64,000 nucleotides of DNA from Mansonella perstans (taxonomy: Eukaryota > Nematoda > Chromadorea > Rhabditida > Onchocercidae). The notes below the pieces were generated by a model that worked only from the letters and a program-made list of their open reading frames with translations, made no database searches and was not told where the DNA came from. Positions 52,487-64,000 of this stretch are shown here, piece by piece; the stretch's first letter is position 1, and every line of letters starts with the position of its first letter. The stretch is taken from positions 95,531 to 159,530 of the forward strand of contig JBAMDO010000126.1 in assembly GCA_037074765.1 (NCBI GenBank), read 5' to 3'. The translations under genes were made by a program, and so were the position numbers.

Positions 52487-55400
52487 TATTTCTTGGCTTA
52501 TTGTTAGCTTTGTTTATTTGTTTTATTTGTTTATTTGGCTCATTGTTGACCGTTATTTCCTGTAAGTTTAGAATACAAAAAATATGGTTTTATTGCTGCC
52601 TTTAATTAACCAAGGCTGAGCAATGCTTTCTAATCCCGAAACATGATAAATGGATACATACAATCCAGGCCATCCATATTCATTGATCAAGCAACTAATC
52701 CGGTTTCCCCTGATACATTCTCCCGCATTACTGTTCATCTCGCTTCCTTCACTGGCTTTTTTCCTTTTTCCTCTTTCATTCTTTTTTCCTGTCAGTTTTG
52801 TGGTGTTTTACCAGCTGTATATTTGTTAGTACTTTGATGCGATCGAGAAAGATTATTTCAATGTTAATCCATGAGATCTCGTTGATTACGAAATTCAGGT
52901 TAAAAATCGTGCAAAATGTGCCATATTTGAAGTTCAGAACTATGAATTTCTTTCAAGATATCCTGAAAATAGTAGTAAATATAAACCAGTAATATTAAAC
53001 TATAGTTACATCGCAATCTTTATTGCAATTCTTGTTTATATAAATTCTGTAATAACTAATTTAAAAAGACATTAATAAATAATTTCAAATATTTATTGAA
53101 TTCGATGAAACTATTTTTAGCTTAATATGAAACTAATTTCATGCATTATATTTATCATGCAATCATAATTTATAATATGATTTCGTAGTAATTATTAATT
53201 TTATTATATTATGCCATAATCATTTTAAATTGGGTGTAAAATAATCAAAGATATGCAATATTTTACTATCATTGAGATAATTAAGAAAAGAAGTAATTAA
53301 TGCGCACTGAAATTTGTCGTTTCTTTTTTCTACCAAATCGTTTGAAAGTTTTATTGAAATATTTTGGATGCATTTTTCCTCGTCCATAAATATCACAAAT
53401 GATAATAGCGATTAAATGGATTGATGATAGCAGAGTATTGAATTTTTCATGAGAAATATCCATTGAACTGTAATAGAAAAAAATTACTAATTTAGAAATG
53501 ATTGAACTTTTTCATTTAATTTATTACTGCATCTGTATCGCAACATTCCTTTTTAATCTTTAAAGGAATTTCATTCTTTTTTGTCATTAATCGGACAATT
53601 ATTATTATTATTCACATTATTATTATCTTATTATAATTATAGTAATAATTATTATTGCAATATTACTGTTATTAATATTGTTATCATTATTATTATCGTT
53701 AGTATTATTAATATTACTATTATCATTAGTAATTATCACTAGTTAGTACTAACAATAATATTGATATTATTTTTATTATTTATTGTTGTATCATTATTGT
53801 TATCATCACTAATAATGTTGTTAATAATAATAATAATTATTATTATTGAGAATTGAATGATCTTCCCAATTTGAAGTATTGCAGAATAAGTATTCTTCAT
53901 TTTTATTCCTTATTCTGTTCATTTTCATATTTTTTTTGTAATCATTAATTGATATTAAATTAACTCAAAATGTTTCTTTTCTCAAGCAAATTGTTTTTGT
54001 TCTTTGTCCTTCTTCAATCTCAGCTAATTTTCCATATCAAACATTGTATTTCATTTGAATTATTTATGAAATTTCTGTTTATCACAAATTGAAATTTTTA
54101 CAACACATTTGTGTGCAATAGGCAAAAGAAAAACTTCCCATAAAGTTTTTAAAATTTCTACACGAAGCGAGAAGAAAACAAACGTGAAACAGAGAGAAAG
54201 ACAGAGAGAGAGGGACAATGGGAAATAATAATTTTGTAAAAATCAATAAATTATTTGGAACAATAATCATATCCATTTTGCATTGTAATTTGAAGGCAAT
54301 AAAAGTTTATGTATGTCGTCATTTGAATGAAATTGTGAAATGTTCACTTTGAAATTGTTAAATGTCTCCAAGTATAAGTGATGAAAGTTGCTGCTGCCAT
54401 TTTAGCATTCATTTCTTTCTTTCTCTTTTCATTACCAAACTTCTTTCCTTACAATTTTTAGGATGGAAAAAAATTCATTTAATTTTTATGAAAAATTGAA
54501 TGACAAAAATACACGCGCAAAGGAAATTATTTCTTTGTAAAAAAAAATAATTGTTATTTTAATCGTTTTTTTTTTTCGCGGTTATGTTTTATCATTATTT
54601 TATTGTTATGATTTATGATTGCATATGATGATTATGATTTTTGCCCACAATTCATGCTATTAATATTATTACTATTGTTTATTGCTTACTATTATTTCCA
54701 GCATGGAATGTTGTTTTTATTTAATACTGTTATTATTATTATTATTATGCGTACAATCGAATTCTTAATAGTTATCTTCCTTTATATCCCATCATTTGGC
54801 TGTGCATAATATGCTTTCTATGAAATCATACATTTCCATGAAAGCCATGATATCATGCAGCCATTCTTGTTACTCATTTTCCGCTCCGGTTTATGAAATA
54901 ATTAATCACTTTTCTAACAGTGTTAAATCACTGCTATCATCATTATCACCATCGATAATCATAGATTGCTTTGCCTAAAAAAAATTGACCAATGACCAAA
55001 ATAGCCATGGACAATTACATTTTCCTTGATTTCCATTCATAAACATTGTGATAGAGGATGTGATATATTTCATTCCATAAATGAATCAATTTTATCAATT
55101 AATCCAAATTATCAGTCGAAATGTTAGAGATAATAATAAATGATTAAAAAAATCTTACTCCACTTTTATCAACACACATACACATTTATACATGCACATA
55201 TATACATACACACACATACATGAATATTTATATTTATTCGAAAATAATTTATCAACTTAAGCCTATGACCCGAGGATCTCGCTTCCAGAGAATGAGGACA
55301 GTTCCTTATACAACTGAAAAATTCATACGAAAATAATTTTAATTCTTTTTTTGCAATTTTGAATTTTACAGCTTCTATTTTAATTCTATTACTGTCTTGT

Positions 55401-55880
55401 TCACAATTTATTACTGCCTTAAGAGCAAATGAAAACGAGTGTAAAGCTTCCATTTACAAAACTTTTCGTATTCTTACGTGCCTCACGTACGTCAGAGCAC
55501 AGTAAAAATGATTCATATGATATCTTTATGAATTTTTGATCCAGTATTGTTCATTAAAAATTATCCTGTACCATTATTCTTCATGAAAACTTTTTCAAGT
55601 TTTTTCGCTTAAACTGCATAGAATAGGAACGAAATAATTTTTAACTTGTGAGGAACTTCTTCTGCTAATTATCGAAGTCAAATTAACTGTAAGTAATTGA
55701 TACTAATGTGGAAATTAATCGATATTGTGGAAATCAGTAATGTAGAAATCAATCCATACAGTCGATACTAATTGCATATTCACACTTTGATTTCAATTCT
55801 AATTTATTCATCTTCTTTGATTTATTATTTCGATCAACAGTTACTGATCATTTGGTTTGAACAAATCATGACAATTTTAG
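52487..55880. other. Spacer upstream of MAP-kinase phosphatase
   Basis: AT-rich, with an ATT/AAT microsatellite tract at 53597-53850 and CA/TA-rich repeats at 55165-55225. No exon that I can support. The last part should carry the phosphatase promoter. Confidence 0.5.
53597..53850. repeat. Degenerate ATT/AAT microsatellite
   Basis: Long run of ATTATTATTATT and AATAATAAT motifs with interruptions by GTT and ATC triplets. Confidence 0.8.
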
Positions 55881-55882
55881 CA
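55871..55882 (+). promoter_or_regulatory. Likely spliced-leader acceptor of phosphatase gene
   Basis: ACAATTTTAG is followed two bases later by ATG at 55883. This supports ATG 55883 over the in-frame ATG 15 bases upstream, which would lie outside the trans-spliced mRNA. Confidence 0.5.
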
Positions 55883-58800
55883 ATGATAATTGATATCGAT
55901 GCGGCGACACTTGCCAGACTTATCCAAAAAGTCGATCCATTCAAAAAGGTCGCCTTTTCTTACATTTATTTTTTTTGAATTTATTAAAATAATAAATAGA
56001 AACAATAATTGTGATGATGATAATAATAATAGCAATAATAGTAGCAGTAATAATAATAAACTTGATAATAATGATAATTATAATAATAACATTAGCGATG
56101 AAAGCATAATATAAGTTAGCTGAATTGAAATTTACTTCGAAATTTCTTATCTTAGTTTAAAATTTTGATTCCAATAATTTCGCATAAATCAAATTTACAA
56201 AAAAAAGAAATCCATTATTTTTAATACTTGAAATTAATTGATTAGTCATTAGTAATTCTTATGTTCCCTTGTTTTATTCATTGTACTATTATTATTGCTT
56301 GATATTTTAGTCTATTTAAAAAATTTTCAGTCTTTCAAAGTTTATTAATAATTACTAAACAGCATGATTAAGGTCACTTGGGTTTTTTATGATAATAATG
56401 TTATCATTGAGAGTGATATTATCATCTTCTAACAAAGCAATCACCTTTAGGTATTAACGGTAATGATTAATTATTAATTATTATTGGGCATTCATTTTAT
56501 TGCACTTTTTTTCAAATTAGTGGAAGAAATCATTGATAACTTAAACGTGGCGAAATATAAATGGAAAGTTGTTCGCCGTTAGACTTCTGAGATATTTATC
56601 AGTGATGTGATGATAAGTTATGAAGTTGAGACTTTTCAACATTGATAATCTGGTAATTTAGAATTTATCAGTGATGAGAAAATGATGAAGAGTTGGTACG
56701 ATATTTATTGATAAATTGAGAGGGAAAATTTGTCCATGTTGATAGATTGGAAGAGATCCGCAAATGCTGATAAATTTGGAAGAATTGATGAAAGCCTAAA
56801 TTTTAATTCTTAAAATATAATGAAATAAAATCCCAAATATACTAAAAATTCTTTTGAGAAATGGAAAATGTTTTATTTATCAGAAAATATAATGCCGTTT
56901 TTAATATTAATAAGTAAGAAAGCAAAAATTTATTGCTGTTCACAAGTTGGAAAGAGCAAAATGTTAATAAATTGGGGACTGGGGATTTGCCAGTGCTGAT
57001 AAGTTGAGAAATGAAGATTTGCCAGTGCTAATAAGTTGGGAAAAAAGATTTGCCAGTGCTGATAAGTTGGGGAACGGGGATTTGTTAATGTTGTCAATGT
57101 TGATAAGCTGGGAAGCAAAAATTTTTCGATGTTGACAAATTGGAAAGCGGAGATTGTCAATGCTAACAAGTTGGGAAGCGGAGATTTGCCGGTGCTGATA
57201 AGTTGGGCAGTGGGAAATTTGCCCAACGTTGATAAATTAGGAAATGGAATAAGTTAATTGTCAAAAAATATTGAGCAGCTCCTATACGTATCGATGTAAG
57301 GCGCATAAATGACATGCATTTATTTAAAGCAACAAAAAAAAAGCAATAAAAAAAGCCCTAAATGATGTCATTATTATTTTCTTATTGAAAATCTTTTTTA
57401 TCTTTTAAAGTTTTACTTTCGATTTTTTTCGCTCTCATTTTTTTTCCTTTCTTTTCCGATGAAATATCTTTCAATTTCATGGCTGACATTTAATGATGTG
57501 AATGTACTGATGTCGTAGCATTCATCGTTTTGAATTTATGATGCGTAAGGAAGCAAACAACCATAAACAAACAAATAAATAAGAAAAAAATTAATTGTCA
57601 CTGTCATATAGATGTTTTTAATTTTATTAGAGGAAAAATACAAAGAAAACTTTTCATTGTTAAAATATTATAACGTCACACCATTCTCAATGTACATTTC
57701 TCTAAATTTTTTCAAAAATGAATTTTTTAATTTTCAAGAAAAAATTAATTCTTCAATAAATTCTTTTGTTTTATGTTTGTTTTATTTTTTCTTTTTTGAT
57801 TTAATTTCCTTTTTTAACATTTCCTTTTCACTTTTTGATCAGTTTTAATTTTAATTCGTTATTCGTTTTGAAATAATATTTGAAAGGCAGTGGAAATCTG
57901 CATAAATAATGAGTCATACCCAACTCTTTCATCCATTCATTCATTTCCATTTCCCCATCCTTTCATCTTGACTATTTTGATTAATTATTTAACAAATTTA
58001 CATATCTCAAAACTAATCGACACTTTATTCCTGTTCCCTTCCACTTCAACTCCATTCCCCTCAATAAATCATTTCATTTGGAGAGAATTGAAATGCAAAT
58101 GATAATGTTGATAATCTGATAAACAGGCAATTGATAAGTACGACAACTTTAAACTTCAATAATTGCAAATGATCGGATTAGCTCTTTGATAATCGTAAAT
58201 GATAAGACTGATGGGCTGAAAATTGGTAGGAACTTATAAAATTGGGTAATTCTCTTGAACATGGCATTTTACCCAAGTGATCCTTAATATAAAAAGTTTT
58301 TTCGACTTTTATTCCAGTTCAGAACTGTTACTGAAATTGAATTCTATTTAGAGTCTTTTCCCTTTCTTTGTTCAGATAATAACAAGTGAAAAGAAAGGAA
58401 TTTTATTAAAATACTTCTACTAATCACTGACAATATCGGAATTGAAAATACTATAAAGCAGTAATCATTTATTGATTTGCTGTCATTAGTAGTTTCTGTT
58501 TAGGTTAATTCACGCGCATACATTTTATCACTGTGTTTTCTATCTAAAGATAGTGAATGTTTTAATTTATTAAGAAAGGTACCCAATAATATTTGAGGAT
58601 GAATTATTTTGTTTTATTTGATTGTAATTAGTTTGCACGGCATTACTGGCAAATATAGGATAGCTGTTCATATAAATTAATACAATGATATCATATGAAT
58701 CAATGATAATGATTAAACATATGGATAAATGATATCGCTAACAGATTACCTATGGAATTGATATTAATTGTATTGTTAACAGATTTTCATAAAACTGTTA

Positions 58801-61800
58801 GCAACATAATGTTGTAATAATCGATTTGTTTAATCGTTCGTTTTTTATTAAAATTTTAAAAATACAAAAAAAGATTAGTAATATTTCAAATAGAAATCAT
58901 AACTTATAATTTACTGTTATCAGTGATATATTATCAAATGATACAGATATGTTGCTAATTTTTAATTTAATGATTATCAATAAGATTCTGAAAATTTTCA
59001 ATTTATACTTTTAAATGAATTCAGTAATGTAATACAACATATACCAGAAATACTTTTCATTGGTAATTTGCAGTAATTAATGTAAGGAATGTTATCATTT
59101 TATTTCACAAAAAAATATGAATTATAGCGATTATTAATCATAATAATAATAACAAGAACAATAATAATAATAATGGTAATAATAACACTAAAAATACATG
59201 ATATTACTGTTTTAAAGATATATCTTTAATGAAGGAATTAATGTTATTGGAAGTTTGTTTAAAAGTTAAAAATTTCTTTGAATTGTAAAATTTCTTTGAA
59301 TAACATTTAAAATATTAATTACTGCAAAACTTAATGTCATTTACAGATCATAATTGTTGATTGTCGACCATTTATCGATTACAATTCATCACATATTCGT
59401 TGTGCTATTAATGCTTTCTATTCAAAAATGATACGTCGCCGCGTGTATGACAATAAGGTAAGTAATTCATTCGAATCTTCACTTTGCTTGTTTCACGTAG
59501 CACTTTTACACGTATGTTTACTTATGTTGCTTGTTTATACTCTGTTAAAAATCCGTTCAGAAGATGCAGAAAAAAGAGTGTTTAAAAATAATGGTGTAAA
59601 TTTTACGTATTCTGGAATACAGTTAATTTTATACTTTTCACATTTACGAATTATAGTTAATTCTACGTTTACGAATTATAGTTAATTTTATGTTTACGGA
59701 ATTGAATTTAATTTGACACATACGAAATTGTAGTTAATTTTACTTATGCGAAATTGCAGTTAATCTCACGTAAGCAGAATTACTTGTATTATTCATTTAT
59801 CAAATATTCGTTTTCACATAGAAGCAATATATCCTTTCTGTTGACGTAAGTCTTTATCCACGTCATTCCATTGCACTATTTCATTCGATCCTGAATGAGT
59901 AATGCTAACCGGAATGATAAACAAAAATCGTTAATATTGAGTGCCCTATTGTTTTAATGCATAAAATGACAAAAAAAAAAAAAAAAAAAGTAAACGAAAA
60001 AGAGCTGTAGAAGAAGAAAAAAGAAATTGATTTTAAACTTAAAATAGTTCGAAGGTCATTATCATTATCAATCTGTCATTTTTCTCTAAGGTCATTATCA
60101 TCATTAATCTTTCATTTTTCTCTATGTCGAAATATCACAATAGTAATATCAGTATTAATAGTAGTAGTAACAAATGAAAATGATGATGATAAGATAACAA
60201 TTTAACACAATTTCGATTTCATTATTGCATAATAAAAGAAATGATGATGATGACTCATCCATTCTTTATTTCATCAATATTTAAATGGTTAGCCTGAATG
60301 AGTCCATTTCTATTCAGCTAAATGCTGTCATCACAATTTGTCATTTCAGTTTCCTCTAAATGCTTACTGATAAGTATGTATTAGTCATCATCATTGTCAT
60401 TATTATCCATCCCATCTATTCATCAATCATTCATTTTAAAAACCTTAGTATGATTCAATTTTCTCCTTTTTCCAAATGACCGCACCCATTGGCCCATTAA
60501 GAGAATTATATTTAAGTAGATGAAAGTAAAGCAAAGCCCATTGTGTTATATGATTCATAGTTTAATTATATTTATTAGCATTTAACAATTATTTTTCTTT
60601 ATCACTTATAACTAATTAGTACTTATCATTATCATTTGTATTGTTTTTAATTTATTTGTAGCAGTTTGTTCTTGTAATTTAAAATAATATTATTTTGTGA
60701 AAATAGATCAATAAATATGATTAATACATTGTTTAGAGAATTATTATGATAAAATCATCATCCTGTTCTTTTCATAATTTGTTAAATTGAATTTTTTAAA
60801 TTGAAAAAGAAAACTAAGAGGGAAAGAGACATTTTCATTTATCGAATTAAATATTGTTTAAAAGTTGTTGATGATGAAGATTGAATGAATTAATTTAGTG
60901 ATAAATTGAAGATATATGCATTAAAAGAAGATTAATTTTCCCGAAATTATGCAAGAGAGAAAGAGGGAAAGAAAGAAAGAGAAAAAGGGTCAAAGAGAAA
61001 ATGAATCAGTTTAATTGAATTTTCATAATGTACCATTAGCATACGCCTGCTACACACAAATAAATATATGATGTATGCTTGACCCCTTGACCTTGATATT
61101 ATAAACAATGTCTATAAGTGTTATTAGATCATATATTTTTATACAGATGAACTGATTGTAAGAGATAATAAAAATATCAATGAAAAGTAAAATAATGTCA
61201 ACATTGATTGAGCATACATGTTACAAAGAATTCGTACTTAAAAATAATTTCAAAAAAATTTATGATTTCAATTTGAGATAAACCCTATAAAGCAAACATT
61301 AAAAACATTTATGATATTTCAATTATTGAAGTTGTTAAATGATTGATAATAGATATGATAAGTGAGGGATGAATCAAGTGTTGAAGAAGAGAGGGTTAAG
61401 TAATCGAAATACATTCCTTTCATCAGTAAATATATCGAGTAAAATCAGTAAGTATTTCCACTAAAGTAAATGGAAACAATATTTTAGTTCAAAATGAATA
61501 CTTGAATGAATATTTGTATATGTATGTATGAATGTATGTATGTTCGAATGTATTCGTTTTATGCTTGTTTATAGTAAAAGGAGTAATAAATTACTAATTT
61601 ATTCATCAAAAATAATATTCTGATTTATAAATTAAGCAGTACTGTAGTATTTATTATTAAACTACCGCAGCACACTATCACTGTTGATAATAGAACGAGA
61701 ATAATTAATAATTAACTTAATGAATTAATTACAATTAACAAATTTCATTACACTATGATATCACTAATTTTGTGACTAATCTCAATATACTAGCGCTATT

Positions 61801-62169
61801 TTCAGATTGTTTCATTTTTCTTTTTTAATAGATTAGTGATAAGATTTTTATCAGAGAAATTGAAATATTACAAATTCAACTATCTGCAGATTTGTAGCAG
61901 CATGATGTTGTCACAGATTGGTGAAGAAAAATGTCACTCAACATTGGCTGATTTGGTACTGTATTCGGAAAATGAACAAATCACTGATGATAAAACACCA
62001 CTAATCAACAAAAACAATTCCATCAATACGGCATTATCCAGTATAAAGCGGAAATGTCGTAACAATGACGACGAAAAATGTCCCGATGACTCATCCGAAA
62101 AATTACTTCGAACATTACGGGAAAAATTTACATCATCGAAACGTTTTCAGGAAGTTCTCATTTTACGTG
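55883..62169 (+). CDS. MAP-kinase phosphatase (dual-specificity), 5' part
   Basis: N-terminal rhodanese/CDC25-like, MAPK-binding domain of a dual-specificity phosphatase; the catalytic domain lies beyond the window. Three exons join in phase: 55883-55948 (ends ARLIQKVDPFKK), 59347-59457 (starts IIIVDCRPFIDYNSSHIRCA, ends SKMIRRRVYDNK) and 61890-62169 (ADLVLYSENEQ, then REKFTSSKRFQEVLILR with a donor inside the next Gly codon). VDCRPFxxYNxSHIxxAIN plus an RRR motif for MAPK docking is typical of DUSP1/DUSP8/DUSP16-type enzymes, and the LRGGF turn would follow in the next exon. Introns of 3.4 and 2.4 kb are long for this window. I cannot tell which worm MKP (vhp-1, lip-1 or other) it matches. 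No continuation exon was seen up to 64000. Confidence 0.78.
56950..57240. repeat. Degenerate minisatellite, unit about 32 bp
   Basis: About nine diverged copies of GCTGATAAGTTGGG(A/G)A plus GATTTGCCAGT within the phosphatase intron. More eroded copies (TTGATAGATTGGAAG, CTGATAAATTTGGAAG) extend leftward to about 56630. A minus-strand frame across it merely translates the repeat. Confidence 0.85.
59638..59790. repeat. Tandem repeat, unit about 30 bp, five copies
   Basis: Copies of ACGAATTATAGTTAATT with diverging ends (ACGAAATTGTAGTTAATTTT, GCGAAATTGCAGTTAATC), starting about 180 bases after phosphatase exon 2. Confidence 0.8.
60050..60125. repeat. Direct repeat of about 37 bp, two copies
   Basis: Two copies of AAGGTCATTATCATTATC or its variant followed by AATCT(G/T)TCATTTTTCTCTA, in the phosphatase intron. 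Confidence 0.75.
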
Positions 62170-64000
62170 GTATGTTTTTTTTTCATTTCTTTTTTTTCAG
62201 CTATATACTTTCGCTATAGAAATCACCATTATTTTAATTACGAAAATTTAATTTTATAATTTTGAATAATTTCACTAAAAATTTTTGTGAGTCATCACTG
62301 TTGAAATTTAGCAAAAAAATATGTTGTAGGAATGTTCACTCTTTTTATTTTTATTTCAAAATCGAAAAAAATAATAAAATAATTTTATCCCGAAAGATAA
62401 TAATTATTCCAAGAGAAATAAATCAATTTTATTTTATTTTAAATTTTTTTTATTTTAAATTCCATCATGCTATGAAATTATCTTACAAATTTAAATATTA
62501 TTACCCATGACAATGGAACACAAATAAGCAGCTATCACTGAGGGTAACTTATGGAAGTTAAGTAAAGCAACTATCATTGATGGGTAACTTATACTAAATA
62601 ATCTGATATAACTATCCATTATAATGGCTAATTTATATGTTAAATATTAATAATTGTTATTGTAAAGATAAAAGATATAATTGGGTATCTTCTAACCATC
62701 CTAATGGGTAACTTGCACTGATTACTAATGGAAGTTAAATGGGGAAGACGAAGTAGTGATAATGATAATGATAATGATAATGATGATTATACTTCTTACT
62801 CTTTCTCTTTACTCGCTCTTCGTTTCTTCTCTTTTGGTTTTTTTTTTTTATTCTTACATTTATTCAACATACAATATTGTCGTTTTTTTTCTTTCCCTTC
62901 CCACCACTATTTTACTTTCTCCTCTTTCTCTCTCTCTCCCTGTATTTTTTTCTACATTTTTCTAATTTATTTTTATTTATTAAATTTTTTTTTTTGAAAT
63001 AGTTCCAAAAGTAAACAAAAGAAAGTATTTTTCAGTCATCAGAAAGAACTTTTTTTTGAAAAAAAATATTTTTGTTAAATTCATTTATCACTGATTCATC
63101 GTACTTTTTTTTTTGTACTGCAATAATAATAATAAAGAAATAAAGAAACGAATAATTGATTAAAAGGAATTTTAAAAGAAATTTTTTTTTTCCAATTTGA
63201 TAAATGTTTTTATAAACTACCAAAATAAACCAATAAATAGTGCCAAATATGATTATTGATTTATTTCCTTTTCTCTTGTTCCTGTCGGGAAAAAGTTCCA
63301 TTGAATCATTCTTCTATCTACCAAATGAATATGCTCTAGTAATTTATCAGTAAGGCGGAAGAACAAAGAAAAATTGAGAATTGAAAAATGAAATTTTTGA
63401 AATACCGATGAAAACTTTTGTTATATATATATGCATGTGTATGTGAGTGTACGCTGTATATGTGTATGATTGTATATGTGTGTGTGTTTGTATGTATGTG
63501 TGTGTATGTGTGTGTATGTATGCGTGTGTGTATGCATGTATGTATGTATGTATGTATGTATGTATGTGTGTGTGTATAATTCACTTTCTAAATGTCAGTT
63601 AATAAAAAAGTATTTGATGGGCCTTTTTTTGTCAAAATTAAATGATTATTAGAAATGCAAAATTGTTAATTCTGAAATGAATCTTTTTGTTTAGAAAATG
63701 CAAAATAAAATTTTTATTAACTATTGATGAATTAAAATTAATTTTTGAAATTAAATGATTGAAGAAATATTTAATTTGAAATAATTGTGTCGTAAAATGT
63801 CGCATTGAACTTTGGAAAATTTTGTAAGAAATAGCTATCAGAAGATTTGTTTAAGACTGACTGTCACTAATGGCTGAATAGATTATTTCATTATATTGTA
63901 TGATTTAATTAAATATAACAAATATCCGTCACATAGTATGTTGATATGATGTGATATATCATTCAAAGTGTATCTGTCGATTATCATTTAACGTGTACCT
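62170..64000. other. Phosphatase intron or 3' flank to window end
   Basis: Presumed intron of the phosphatase gene. Contains repeats of GGGTAACTTA in a degenerate pattern at 62528-62715, an ATAATG microsatellite at 62756-62785 and a TG/TATG microsatellite at 63430-63575. No exon seen. Confidence 0.5.
63430..63575. repeat. TG and TATG microsatellite
   Basis: Mixed TGTGTATGTGTG and pure TATG runs, with TATGTATGTATG near the right end. Open frames across it are translations of the repeat. Confidence 0.95.

Noticed and set aside
55169..55453. 94-codon minus-strand frame
   Set aside because: Part is CA-repeat translation; the rest has no motif or matching exon.
56930..57226. 98-codon minus-strand frame with repeated QHWQI units
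   Set aside because: It is the minisatellite read in one frame; unit length is not a multiple of three and copies carry indels.
63336..63652. Frames rich in HTYIHT or CVCVYV
   Set aside because: Translations of the TG/TATG microsatellite.
1..64000. tRNA, rRNA and CRISPR arrays
   Set aside because: I scanned for T-arm boxes and regular short repeats with spacers; none was convincing. The 67 bp array has no spacers.

Overview
The window is nuclear DNA of a nematode, probably a parasitic clade III (spirurid or filarial-like) worm. It is very AT-rich, with intron-rich genes, GT/AG introns of roughly 50 to 3,400 bp and homopolymer-rich spacers. Several start codons lie within a few bases of an intron-type AG acceptor, the arrangement expected for spliced-leader trans-splicing. 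The assignment to parasite level is inference from composition and gene content. I saw no bacterial or viral genes, rRNA or tRNA.

Layout, with exon boundaries read by eye. 1-2331 (+): 3' end of a heme peroxidase. 5342-10550 (-): INCENP, the Aurora B partner, with a phase-consistent ten-exon, 625-residue model. 11148-11624 (-): small Cys-rich membrane or secreted protein. 12613-12754 (+): isolated last exon of cysteine desulfurase (NFS1), ending early. 13508-17670 (-): FAF1/UBXN-3, a UBA-UAS-UBX Cdc48/p97 cofactor. 18861-24130: accessory stretch with decayed or unannotated minus-strand coding fragments, two duplicated blocks and a chemoreceptor relic. 25562-29002 (+): RCC1, the Ran exchange factor. 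31157-35458 (-): CDC14 phosphatase. 36752-40314 (+): p50RhoGAP/ARHGAP1-type Rho GAP. 41470-42620 (-): coding remnants. 43424-46194 (-): multi-exon secreted protein of unknown family. 46885-47230 (+): coding-like relic. 48041-50676: a 2.6 kb imperfect palindrome. 51951-52486: eight copies of a 67 bp satellite. 55883 to at least 62169 (+): 5' exons of a MAP-kinase phosphatase running off the right edge.

Five of the recognised genes (INCENP, FAF1/UBXN-3, RCC1, CDC14, p50RhoGAP) act in chromosome segregation, licensing, Ran signalling, mitotic exit or Rho control. They lie within about 35 kb on alternating strands, so this is neighbourhood rather than an operon. The most novel-looking material is the secreted gene with its decayed relatives, the 18.9-24.1 kb duplicated coding fragments, the palindrome and the NFS1 orphan exon.
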